A stretch of DNA of 12,679 nucleotides from JBDSRX01 sp039929105. GTDB lineage: Bacteria > Patescibacteriota > Dojkabacteria > J137. Positions 6,018 through 12,679 of this stretch are shown in pieces. The translations under genes were made by a program, and so were the position numbers. The notes under the pieces were generated by a model. It made no database searches and was not told where the DNA came from. It was given only the letters and a program-made list of their open reading frames with translations. The stretch's first letter is position 1. The number at the start of each line of letters is the position of its first letter. The DNA is taken from the NCBI GenBank assembly GCA_039929105.1, contig JBDSRX010000059.1, forward strand, positions 1 through 12,679, given 5' to 3'.

Positions 6018-7826
6018 TTATTTTAAACTATTTAGATATTCTGACAATTGGTTAAATATTACTTCTGAGGATTCGGACGCTTTAACATTAGAACTTGGAT
6101 CTCCTTTAGTATTTCCTGTCCAAACACCAATAGTAAAGTTTTCGTTAAATCCAAATGTAAATGTGTCTTTAAAGTTACTAGTATCTCCATTGTAAACTTT
6201 CCAACCTGAGCTATTAAGCGATAAAATACTATTTACAATTTCCATACCAATCTTAATATTTGATTCTGTAGAAGGTGCTTGAGTTAAGAGCTTTCCATCT
6301 TCATCAAATCTTCTAACAGAATTAATTGTATTAATTGGAATTATTAATCCATTATTTTTTAAAACAGAATAGAAATATGTCATATCTAATAGATCTTTTT
6401 CACAACCTTCTACTACCGAAGCAATAGAACATTTTGGTCTATTTTCAATATTTAAAATATCAAATTCATTAAAAGCAGCTGATACTTTTTCCTCTCCTAT
6501 TTTCGAAGTTAATTCTACAGAAGGTATTACATATCTTTGAGTTAAAGCATTAAATAATGTTTCTGTAGGTGATTGATAATCGTCAAAATTTTTTATTTCA
6601 ATAATTTCTTGCTTATCCCCCCTATATATTGGTGTAGTGAATGATAAATTTGAATATGATGTTTCTGGAGTTTTGTCTTTACTAAATGCATAAGAATAGA
6701 TATATGGCATTATTGAAGTTCCAGGTTGTCTAAATCCTAATGCACTATTAAATTTCCCATTAATACTATCGTCAAAATAATTCGTACTTCCTATCATTGT
6801 TAGTAAATTGTTACTTTTATCTAAAATAACAATGGAAGCATTATTAACACTTCTCTCTTTTAATGAATTAATAGTATTTTGCGATATTTCTAATGCTTTT
6901 TTATGAAGTTCGTAATCGTATGTCGAATAAATTTCTGCACTTTTACCTAGTTCAAGATCATTGATTGTATGAAAATTAGGTGTTGAAGTTATTTTTTTAA
7001 GAATTAGATCAGATAAAAACTGAACAAAATGAGGAGCTTTTACTTCTGGTGGTGTTAAATTGAAAGCCAAATCCTCATTAAAGGCGGTATCGGATTCTTC
7101 ATGGCTAATATAACCATCTCTAACCATTGCCTCTAATACAACCTTTTGCCTCTCTTTTGCCAAAGCTTGATTTCCATATGGATTTAAAACTCCAGGCCAT
7201 TGAGGAATTCCTGCTAAATATGAACATTGGGCAAGATTTAAATCTTTAGCAGATTTTTTAAAGTAATCCTGAGAAGCACTTTCTATTCCGTAATTTAAAT
7301 CTCCGAAGAAGACATTGTTTAAATACATTTCTAAAATTTCAGATTTAGAAAGCGCCATGTTTAGTTTTATTGCTGTAACAATCTCGTTTAATTTATCTAC
7401 TGGATTTCTAGAATAGATTCTTTCATTAGCTACTTTTATTAGCTGTTGTGTAATAGTACTTCCACCACCTGCAAATTCTCCAGAAAATATAGAAATGCCT
7501 AATCTACCAATTCCATTTAGATCTACACCAATATTATTCCAAAAATATCTATCTTCAACTGCAATAATTCCATTAACACAATTGGATGGAACATTTTTAA
7601 TTTTAATTGGAGTTGTTTTTACAGCATTATCTTTGGATACTTCCCAAAGTAATGTAGAGTTTTTATCGTAAACTTTTATAGAAGCTGTCGCAAATTGAAT
7701 GGAATTAGGATCAAATCTTATATATTGGATAAAAGCATATACACCAACTGCTGTTATCGCTAATACAGGGATTATTATTAAGAAGGACTTTACCTTCAAT
7801 AAGTATTTATTAAATTTGATAGACAT
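6018..7826 (-). CDS. Class A PBP-like GT51 transglycosylase with degenerate transpeptidase domain
   Basis: This 602-residue protein has a membrane anchor (about 13-35) and an external GT51 domain (about 55-255), which polymerises lipid II into glycan strands. GT51 motifs are intact: EDRYFW (91-96; catalytic Glu91), GGSTITQQL (121-129), KLNEI with the second catalytic Glu148, and LEMYLNNVFFG (165-175). The C-terminal part aligns over its length with a transpeptidase domain, but each active-site motif is changed. SxxK is TSIM (370-373, in PGTSIMPY), the SxN region reads TQRYVIP (429-435), and KTG is YNG (545-547, before DTSNFKD). The flanks of all three, such as IGVWTGN (566-572), are still recognisable. 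It therefore probably makes glycan strands but cannot crosslink peptides or bind penicillin covalently. It leads the operon with the PIMT-family gene. Confidence 0.92.
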   Translation of the reverse strand: MSIKFNKYLLKVKSFLIIIPVLAITAVGVYAFIQYIRFDPNSIQFATASIKVYDKNSTLLWEVSKDNAVKTTPIKIKNVPSNCVNGIIAVEDRYFWNNIGVDLNGIGRLGISIFSGEFAGGGSTITQQLIKVANERIYSRNPVDKLNEIVTAIKLNMALSKSEILEMYLNNVFFGDLNYGIESASQDYFKKSAKDLNLAQCSYLAGIPQWPGVLNPYGNQALAKERQKVVLEAMVRDGYISHEESDTAFNEDLAFNLTPPEVKAPHFVQFLSDLILKKITSTPNFHTINDLELGKSAEIYSTYDYELHKKALEISQNTINSLKERSVNNASIVILDKSNNLLTMIGSTNYFDDSINGKFNSALGFRQPGTSIMPYIYSYAFSKDKTPETSYSNLSFTTPIYRGDKQEIIEIKNFDDYQSPTETLFNALTQRYVIPSVELTSKIGEEKVSAAFNEFDILNIENRPKCSIASVVEGCEKDLLDMTYFYSVLKNNGLIIPINTINSVRRFDEDGKLLTQAPSTESNIKIGMEIVNSILSLNSSGWKVYNGDTSNFKDTFTFGFNENFTIGVWTGNTKGDPSSNVKASESSEVIFNQLSEYLNSLK

Positions 7827-7852
7827 GGTTAGTTTAAGTGCAGATTGTCATT

Positions 7853-7881
7853 ATTATAGTAAAGATTCTAATACTCTACAA
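7853..7881 (-). promoter_or_regulatory. Promoter of the PBP-methyltransferase operon
   Basis: On the minus strand TTGTAG (7881-7876) and a consensus TATAAT (7858-7853) are 17 bases apart. Transcription should begin near 7846, about 20 bases before the PBP ATG. Confidence 0.55.
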
Positions 7882-7910
7882 ACAATTAGACTAAACTTGC
7901 TAAGATGTAA

Positions 7911-7916
7911 TATAAT
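7911..7916 (+). promoter_or_regulatory. -10 box of the M16 protease gene
   Basis: A consensus TATAAT lies 38 bases before the M16 ATG. No convincing -35 hexamer is present at 16-18 bases; TTAGAC is 19 bases upstream. This -10 box and the divergent PBP promoter share the 128-base region between the two genes. Confidence 0.4.
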
Positions 7917-7954
7917 TTGTGGTTAATGATAATAATTCCTAACCAATAAATAAT

Positions 7955-9307
7955 ATGGCTGAAAATCTAAACTTAGATTACAAAAAAATAATCCTACCAA
8001 ATGGGGTTAAATGCATACTTTACCAACGAAATGAAATACATTCTATTAATATTTCTGTGGAAGTACAGACTGGCTCTTTAGACGAAGATAGAAAAAAATC
8101 TGGTATTTCACATCTTTTAGAACATGTAACATTCGATGGAACAAGAGATTTTAAAGATTGGGAAGAATTAGATAGATTTAGAAATTCTATTTCTGCTACT
8201 TCTAATGCCTCAACTAATTATGAAGAAACTACCTACTATGGAACATTTCCTAGTAAATATTTTGATGAAGGACTTTACTATATATCACAGGTTAGTTTGC
8301 ACCCAATAATTTCCGAAGAAGGAATTAAAAAAGAAAGAACAATTGTTCTAGACGAAATGAAAAGATACGAAGACTCAGTAGATCACCACGTATTTAGAAA
8401 TATAGTGGAAAATAGATTTGAAAATGCTGAAAATACTTATGCATACGACATTATTGGATTTAAAGATACTTTAGACTCCTTTAAAAGTGAAGATTTAAAG
8501 AAATACTTTGAAGAAAGATATACTCCGGACAATATGGAAGTATATATTGTGGGTAACTTTGAATTTGATAAGATTGAGGCTTCTTTAAATAAGTACTTTT
8601 ATGATGAAATAAAAGATAGAACGTCCAAAAAATCTGAAAGAAAGTTTATGAAAGATTTTCCAGAATATTCTGGGTTTAAAATCCATACAAAACAGAAATT
8701 AGATTTAGACCAATATTATTTAACTTTAAGTTTTCCTGGGACTGATTTTGCAAGTACAGGAACTGTAAAAAGAATATTAATGGACTATATTGAAGATGTT
8801 ACAGCTACCTCACAATACTTCCAATCTGTTTTATGGAAGAAATTAAGAGAAGAATTAGGATTGGTTTATGGAGTAGGTGCTTGGACAGGAAGCATGTATA
8901 ACAGAGCATACGCAGTAATTGAAACTTCATTTAATCCAGAGAATTTAGAGGTAATTCTAACAGAAATTTATAAAGGAATTAATTCTATTAAAGCTGGTGA
9001 GATATCAGACGAAGTATTTAAATTAAAAAAACAAAGAACGGTGGATACTCAACCAATGAGATTAGATAATCCTAATGCTGCTGCTGCTTGGATTAACTAT
9101 ATTGAAGATGAAAAGGATGAACATAACTATGATTTGAATTTAGAAAGTTATTTAAAAATAACTTCCGAATTTGAATTTAAGCAAGCAATTGAACTGGCAA
9201 ATGAAATATACGACTGGAGTAAGGTAAATATAGGAGTTGTATCTAAAGATAATCCTAATGATGTTAAAAAGAAAATGGAAGATTTATGGACAAAAATAAC
9301 AAAGTAA
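7955..9307 (+). CDS. M16-family zinc metallopeptidase
   Basis: This 450-residue protein is a pitrilysin-type (inverzincin) peptidase. The inverted zinc motif HLLEH is at residues 53-57 with Glu56 as catalytic base, and Glu134 in VLDEMKRYED is the third zinc ligand at the family's usual spacing of 76 residues. The second half holds the partner domain with REELGLVYGVGAW (298-310), whose Arg and Tyr complete the active site in M16 enzymes. Length and two-domain layout fit the M16B type, which works as a homodimer or as a pair of an active and an inactive subunit. Only one copy is present here and it keeps both site halves, so a homodimer is inferred. No signal peptide is visible, so it is probably cytoplasmic. 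It overlaps the next gene by 22 bases. Confidence 0.93.
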   Translation: MAENLNLDYKKIILPNGVKCILYQRNEIHSINISVEVQTGSLDEDRKKSGISHLLEHVTFDGTRDFKDWEELDRFRNSISATSNASTNYEETTYYGTFPSKYFDEGLYYISQVSLHPIISEEGIKKERTIVLDEMKRYEDSVDHHVFRNIVENRFENAENTYAYDIIGFKDTLDSFKSEDLKKYFEERYTPDNMEVYIVGNFEFDKIEASLNKYFYDEIKDRTSKKSERKFMKDFPEYSGFKIHTKQKLDLDQYYLTLSFPGTDFASTGTVKRILMDYIEDVTATSQYFQSVLWKKLREELGLVYGVGAWTGSMYNRAYAVIETSFNPENLEVILTEIYKGINSIKAGEISDEVFKLKKQRTVDTQPMRLDNPNAAAAWINYIEDEKDEHNYDLNLESYLKITSEFEFKQAIELANEIYDWSKVNIGVVSKDNPNDVKKKMEDLWTKITK

Positions 9308-9528
9308 AAAAATTAAAAATTGATCCTAATATAGGCATTACTACCTTGATAGAAACATATCCGGTTCTAGTAGACATTTTACAAAATGACTACGAATTCC
9401 ATTGCGTAAATTGTATGTTTTCTGAATTTGATACTTTAGAGAATGGTGCATTATTACATGGAATTGAAGGCGATGACTTTGATGACCTAATAACACATCT
9501 CGAAGATACTATAAATTTTCCAAAATAA
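9286..9528 (+). CDS. Small DUF1858-type CxxC protein
   Basis: This 80-residue protein resembles the DUF1858 / hybrid-cluster-protein-associated disulfide domain. It has the expected pattern: a TTLIETYPVLVDILQN helix, the FHCVNC motif with Cys40 and Cys43, and an acidic LENGALLHGIEGDDFDDL segment. Members are thought to be small redox or metal-binding proteins, but their function is largely unknown. The start codon lies inside the end of the M16 gene in another frame, with GGAAG four bases before it, so translation is probably coupled to the protease. Whether the two proteins work together is not known. No hybrid cluster protein gene is in the window. Confidence 0.82.
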   Translation: MDKNNKVKKLKIDPNIGITTLIETYPVLVDILQNDYEFHCVNCMFSEFDTLENGALLHGIEGDDFDDLITHLEDTINFPK

Positions 9529-9593
9529 CTTAGAAATTTGCATAAGTTGTCAACTTTCTGTATTCTATAACTTGTATTATTTAAATAAGTTAT
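9527..9593. promoter_or_regulatory. Array of AACTT/AAGTT half-sites before the LOG-like gene
   Basis: Five copies of a half-site lie in 67 bases: AACTT at 9527, AAGTT at 9544, AACTT at 9552, AACTT at 9569 and AAGTT at 9587. They pair into inverted repeats such as AAGTTGTCAACTT (9544-9556) and ATAACTT...AAGTTAT (9567-9573 with 9587-9593). Steps are 17, 8, 17 and 18 bases. A weak promoter (TTGCAT 9538, TATTCT 9561, spacer 17) lies within. An operator is plausible but the region is AT-rich. Confidence 0.4.
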
Positions 9594-9603
9594 ACCAAAA
9601 TTT

Positions 9604-11205
9604 ATGGGTCTTTTAGATTTCCTATCAAGTAAACCTGCAGCAACACCTACTCCATCACAAGGTGGTTTAGTTGTTAATCCACCACCAGCACAAGGTTATA
9701 CAGCTCAAACAAATCCTCCTGCAACACAGGTACAAAAAAGTTATAAAGATCTACAATATCCAATGCCCGGAACTGACAATAATCAATTAGGTACTACAGT
9801 TTTACCAGAAGCAAATGGATTACAACCACAATTAAACTATTCTACAGAACCATTACCATCATTGTCTAATTCTACAAACGATACCCCTGAAAATCATGTT
9901 GTTTCGGTACTAGATAATGGTGTAAGACAAGTAAACCATACAGACGATGTACAAACTGCAGCACCATTGATTGCTGTAGATACTGCTCCACAGCCATTAT
10001 ACTCTTATACAAATAATCCTGTTTCAGCAGAAGTATTAGCGCAAGCAACTCAAGATGAAGTAGTACCAGAAACTGCACCGATTGAAGCACTACCAGAAAT
10101 TGAACCAATACAAGCTCCTGCGCAACAACCTTCACTCGAAACAAATATTCCAGGTGTAACTATTCAAGCACCAGTGCCAGAGGTATCTATTCCAGCTTTA
10201 GATGAATCTAAGAATGGGGATATTATTGAAATAGGATCTGCAGCAGAGAATCCAGTATCCGATGAATCACAAAAAACAATAACCCCAGCTGAAGTTGTTA
10301 CAGAGCCTTTTGCTGAAGTAGTCCCTGAACCTGTTGTAGAAGCACCATCTTTGCCAGTTGAAATTCCTCAAACTGAAGTTCCGTTACAAGCTGCTGAAGC
10401 TCCTTTTGTAGAAACAATTCCAGCAGATATTATGTCTGAAGAAGCACCTGTAATACCTTCTCCAGTAATTGAGACTGTAACAACACCAATAATTGAAGAA
10501 ACTCCTTTGGAAGAAGTAAAACCTAATGTAGAAATAAACAAACAAGAGATTGTAAAATCTTCTCTAACTGTGTTGAACAAAATTGCATTTATTAGTTTAA
10601 ATACTCAAAGTGTAAATTCAAGTTTAAGTAAAAAAGTTAAGTCTTTAGCTGAAATGTTTAAAAATATGGATGCTGAACTTTATATAGACTCAAATAAAGG
10701 TTATGGAATGGATGTAATTTCTGGATTATCTGGGACTTCCAATAAGGTTACTGCAGCATATTTAAAACCATTCTTTAGTAAATATTCAGACGAAACTACT
10801 TTAGATGTACCTCTAGAAAATTTAACAAAAATTACATTTTCTACTGTTTTAGATAGAATTAAATATTTATATAAAGAAGCAACTGTATTTATTGTTCCAG
10901 AAACATCTGGTTTAAATAGTTTGTCTCAAGTTATTCTTTTATTGAATTCACAATCTATGTACTTTGGGACTCACAAACCTGTAATACTATTTGGAAGTGC
11001 TTGGAAAGATAGATTAAATACTTTAAAAAATAGCTTCGCTTTAAGCCAACAAGAATTAGATTCTATGTATTTTGCATCTACTCCAGAAGAAGTAATGAGT
11101 TTACTAACAAAATTAGATACTGAATTTTCTGAAAAGAAAGTTGTAAAAGGATCTGTTGTAGATATGAGAGACGAGCAAGGAGAAAAAGAAGGTCTACTAT
11201 CATAA
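9604..11205 (+). CDS. Disordered Pro/Glu-rich protein with C-terminal LOG-like Rossmann domain
   Basis: This 533-residue protein has two distinct parts. Residues 1-310 start with MGLLDFLSS and continue as a low-complexity chain rich in Pro, Glu, Val, Ala and Thr, with loose PEVxxP/APVIPSP repeats; it is probably disordered. Residues 325-505 look like a Rossmann domain related to the LOG/SLOG family: strand KIAFISL (326-332), helix, YIDSNKGYGM (360-369), VFIVP (428-432), helix, KPVILFG (458-464) and a final STPEEVMSLL (492-501), in the same order as in LOG proteins. The family's nucleotide-handling PGGxGTxxE is replaced by PETSGLNSLSQ (432-442), so phosphoribohydrolase activity is unlikely. 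The protein has no Cys and no clear membrane helix. The fold is inferred from pattern, not from a search. It follows the DUF1858 gene by 75 bases and ends at a strong terminator. Confidence 0.8.
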   Translation: MGLLDFLSSKPAATPTPSQGGLVVNPPPAQGYTAQTNPPATQVQKSYKDLQYPMPGTDNNQLGTTVLPEANGLQPQLNYSTEPLPSLSNSTNDTPENHVVSVLDNGVRQVNHTDDVQTAAPLIAVDTAPQPLYSYTNNPVSAEVLAQATQDEVVPETAPIEALPEIEPIQAPAQQPSLETNIPGVTIQAPVPEVSIPALDESKNGDIIEIGSAAENPVSDESQKTITPAEVVTEPFAEVVPEPVVEAPSLPVEIPQTEVPLQAAEAPFVETIPADIMSEEAPVIPSPVIETVTTPIIEETPLEEVKPNVEINKQEIVKSSLTVLNKIAFISLNTQSVNSSLSKKVKSLAEMFKNMDAELYIDSNKGYGMDVISGLSGTSNKVTAAYLKPFFSKYSDETTLDVPLENLTKITFSTVLDRIKYLYKEATVFIVPETSGLNSLSQVILLLNSQSMYFGTHKPVILFGSAWKDRLNTLKNSFALSQQELDSMYFASTPEEVMSLLTKLDTEFSEKKVVKGSVVDMRDEQGEKEGLLS

Positions 11206-11226
11206 TTGAATATCAAAATTCGAATT

Positions 11227-11266
11227 AAGAAATCCAAAGCTAATTAAACTTTGGATTTCTTTATTT
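11227..11266 (+). terminator. Strong intrinsic terminator
   Basis: A perfect 13-bp stem, AAGAAATCCAAAG (11227-11239) with CTTTGGATTTCTT (11249-11261), has a 9-base loop and is followed by a T-rich run. It starts 22 bases after the stop of the LOG-like gene and ends the plus-strand gene block. Confidence 0.9.
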
Positions 11267-11270
11267 AATT

Positions 11271-11401
11271 AAAAGTGCACTGACAATATTCCTGAAGCTT
11301 ACGATGAGTCTGAGTAATTAATGGCGCACTTCCAGGTTTATTGCTTGCGACTTATTAATTACTCAGAACTTTTTGCAGTACTTTTTAGTTATTAAAAGTA
11401 C
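11271..11401. other. Highly structured intergenic element, possible ncRNA
   Basis: Nested inverted repeats fill these 131 bases. The outer helix pairs AAAAGT-ACTG (11271-11282, two-base bulge) with CAGTACTTTT (11376-11385). Inside is a perfect 14-bp stem, TCTGAGTAATTAAT (11309-11322) with ATTAATTACTCAGA (11354-11367). GTACTTTT (11378-11385) can instead pair with AAAAGTAC (11394-11401), giving two exclusive folds. I recognise no known RNA family and no good ORF. Confidence 0.45.
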
Positions 11402-11430
11402 GAATAGAGAATACTTAAGTTTAAGTCTTA

Positions 11431-11492
11431 TGGGATTGCCATCCTTCGACTTCGCTCAGGACAGGCTCTGTCTACAACTCCTCGCAATGACT
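11431..11492. repeat. Composite intergenic repeat with REP-like copy 3
   Basis: GGGATTGCCATC, the REP-like CCTTCGACTTCGCTCAGGAC (11443-11462), then CAACTCCTCGCAATGAC. The outer ATTGC/GCAAT ends are inverted. The inner part is nearly identical to copy 1 at 2091-2120, more than 9 kb away. TCATTGCGAGGAG...GCAATCCC sequences are widespread intergenic repeats in several bacterial phyla. Confidence 0.65.
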
Positions 11493-11555
11493 TCACAGAT
11501 GAGCAAAGCTACAAATAAGACTAGAGAATAAATTAACGATGGGCTCTGCCAACCA

Positions 11556-11587
11556 AAATCTAAAGCTCGCAATGCTCGCTAAGATTT
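11556..11587. repeat. Small imperfect palindrome
   Basis: AAATCT (11556-11561) and AGATTT (11582-11587) enclose AGCTCGCAATGCTCGCT, which can pair weakly within itself. It lies 21 bases past the stop of the beta-propeller gene, so on the minus strand it could serve as a weak transcription end, though no T-run follows. The bases between this and the composite repeat show nothing I can name. Confidence 0.4.
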
Positions 11588-11608
11588 AAGGCTGTTTCCG
11601 CTGTGTGG

Positions 11609-12679
11609 TTATTTAAACAATATCAACTTATACAAATCCTGAACAACTGATGTACCAGATTTCTCATTCAAGATTAAATACAACTCACTTCCATTTGGAC
11701 TAATTGCTATTGGATTAACTCCAAGCCTTTCGTCGTTAAAGAAGTTTTGTTGATTCTCTCCATCTTTATCCATAACAGTAAGAGTGTTCTTTCCAGTCTC
11801 AAGCTTTTTAATGAAAGCAATACTACTAGAATTCTCTAAGATATTAGAATAAAGAATATCTGTTTTTTTAGTATTTAGTTTACTTAATGTTGGAGTGTAA
11901 GCTTTATTATCAACAGTTGGTTCTAAGTATAAAGAATAAAGATCGTCACCTTTTACTAATACATATTGAGTTAAAGTGCTGTTTACATTTAAGACTGCAT
12001 CTACCTCTGTAAACGCTGCTTGGAACGATTTTGGTTCGTCAAAAAAATATAGCGTCTTATCTCCGCTTAAAACTGAAATAACCTCTTCTGTACTCTCTGG
12101 TGTGAAAATTTGTGCAGGTACAATGCTTGATAAACTTTTAGTAAATAGTTCTAATTCTATTGAGGACTTATTTTTGTATGCATAATACTTACTATCTTGC
12201 CTGTTAAAATAAATAATTCTTCCGGCTGCTACAAAATAAGTAGGTGTAATTGTTGTATCGAAAGTTACTATAGTTAATTGCTTAGATCCAATCTCATATT
12301 CATACACTAAGTTATTTACTAATAATACTAAAGATGAAGATCCGTTAAACCAATCTACATTCGAAGGGAAAGAAATTAATGCATTATTTATAATAATTTG
12401 GCTTCCAGTATTTGCATCGTATACTTCTATTATTTTGAGAATTGGAGAGTAAATTAGAAATCTAGAATTATCTTTACTAACTTTAATTTCGTAATCTGCA
12501 GTTGTTAGAAGAGTCGCTTTTTTTAGATCTAAACTTAAGACTTTTGTAGGTTTATTTTCTGTTAGGTTTAATAAATTTCTAGAAAGCTTTAATTTCCAAA
12601 TTCCTAGATCACTTGAATTTGTTGAACTTAGGACACTGTAAAAGATATAATCTGAGTCTTTAGCAAAGACTGCTTTATT
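11609..12679 (-). CDS. Beta-propeller-like protein (5' end beyond window)
   Basis: The frame is open from the right edge to TAA at 11609-11611, giving 356 visible residues; the start lies outside. An internal GTG at 12307 can be mistaken for a start, but the same frame and protein style continue upstream for 124 codons. The sequence is a series of short beta-strand-like repeats with loops rich in Asn, Ser and Thr, for example DYIFYSVLSS, SRFLIYSP, ADYEIKVSKD and the C-terminal SPNGSELYLILNEKSG. The latter resembles the SPDGxxLxF pattern of TolB/PD40 propeller blades. No catalytic motif is visible. In this type of genome such proteins often follow an N-terminal membrane anchor or PEGA domain, which would be outside the window. 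A surface binding role is a guess. Confidence 0.75.
   Translation of the reverse strand, partial: NKAVFAKDSDYIFYSVLSSTNSSDLGIWKLKLSRNLLNLTENKPTKVLSLDLKKATLLTTADYEIKVSKDNSRFLIYSPILKIIEVYDANTGSQIIINNALISFPSNVDWFNGSSSLVLLVNNLVYEYEIGSKQLTIVTFDTTITPTYFVAAGRIIYFNRQDSKYYAYKNKSSIELELFTKSLSSIVPAQIFTPESTEEVISVLSGDKTLYFFDEPKSFQAAFTEVDAVLNVNSTLTQYVLVKGDDLYSLYLEPTVDNKAYTPTLSKLNTKKTDILYSNILENSSSIAFIKKLETGKNTLTVMDKDGENQQNFFNDERLGVNPIAISPNGSELYLILNEKSGTSVVQDLYKLILFK

Noticed and set aside
9872..10144. Minus-strand frame of 90 codons inside the Pro/Glu-rich region
   Set aside because: It is a shadow of the GAA/CCA-rich coding strand; low-complexity Leu/Val-rich translation and no start signal.
11295..11370. 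Hammerhead-like ribozyme core (CGATGAG next to a long stem followed by GAA)
   Set aside because: The conserved CUGANGA box is not complete, no UH cleavage site is positioned by a stem I, and the lengths of the other helices do not fit.
11321..11395. Short plus-strand frame of 24 codons starting ATGGCGCAC
   Set aside because: It lies across the perfect inverted repeat, has no ribosome-binding site, and its composition is that of the structured DNA.
11541..11590. Short plus-strand frame of 16 codons starting ATGGGCTCT
   Set aside because: It is inside repeat sequence, with no supporting signal.
1..12679. UGA recoding (Gly or Trp) as in some candidate phyla or Mollicutes
   Set aside because: All genes are full-length under the standard code and use TGG and GGN normally; the lack of TGA stops in ten genes fits strong AT-biased preference for TAA.

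Overview
The window is very AT-rich, reads as ordinary sense codons under the standard code, and almost none of its genes have a Shine-Dalgarno sequence. Nine of the ten complete genes stop with TAA, one with TAG and none with TGA. This, together with small genes, an RRM/RGG protein, a single-gene M16 protease, a degenerate class A penicillin-binding protein and many unplaceable membrane or disordered proteins, suggests a member of the Candidate Phyla Radiation (Patescibacteria). That assignment is an inference; no rRNA or other phylogenetic marker is in the window. Recoding of UGA as Gly or Trp is not supported.

Layout. From 1 to 4785 everything lies on the minus strand: an M3-family oligoendopeptidase F cut by the left edge, a short Smr-domain protein just upstream of it, a tRNA-Gln(CUG) at the apex of a nested palindrome made of REP-like arms and two halves of a second tRNA, an unknown polytopic membrane protein, an RRM protein with an RGG-like tail and its own terminator, and an OGG1-type DNA glycosylase. 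A divergent promoter region then starts a membrane-anchored thioredoxin-like gene on the plus strand (4881-5339). Its stop codon interlocks with that of a PIMT-family methyltransferase, which sits in a two-gene minus-strand operon behind a GT51/PBP protein (7826 to 5336). From a second divergent region three plus-strand genes follow: an M16 zinc protease, an overlapping small DUF1858-type CxxC protein, and a 533-residue protein with a 300-residue disordered Pro/Glu-rich half and a LOG-like Rossmann domain. A strong terminator ends that block. About 400 bases of repeats and structured DNA separate it from a minus-strand beta-propeller-like gene that runs off the right edge.

How the genes fit together. 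Much of the content concerns the cell surface and protein upkeep: peptidoglycan glycan polymerisation, a surface thiol protein, two metallopeptidases, a protein-repair methyltransferase and a base-excision repair glycosylase. No clear defence or mobile cassette is present. The most unusual items are the tRNA nested between the halves of another tRNA, the PBP whose three transpeptidase motifs are all lost, and the disordered protein with a LOG-like fold lacking the family's PGGxGTxxE motif.
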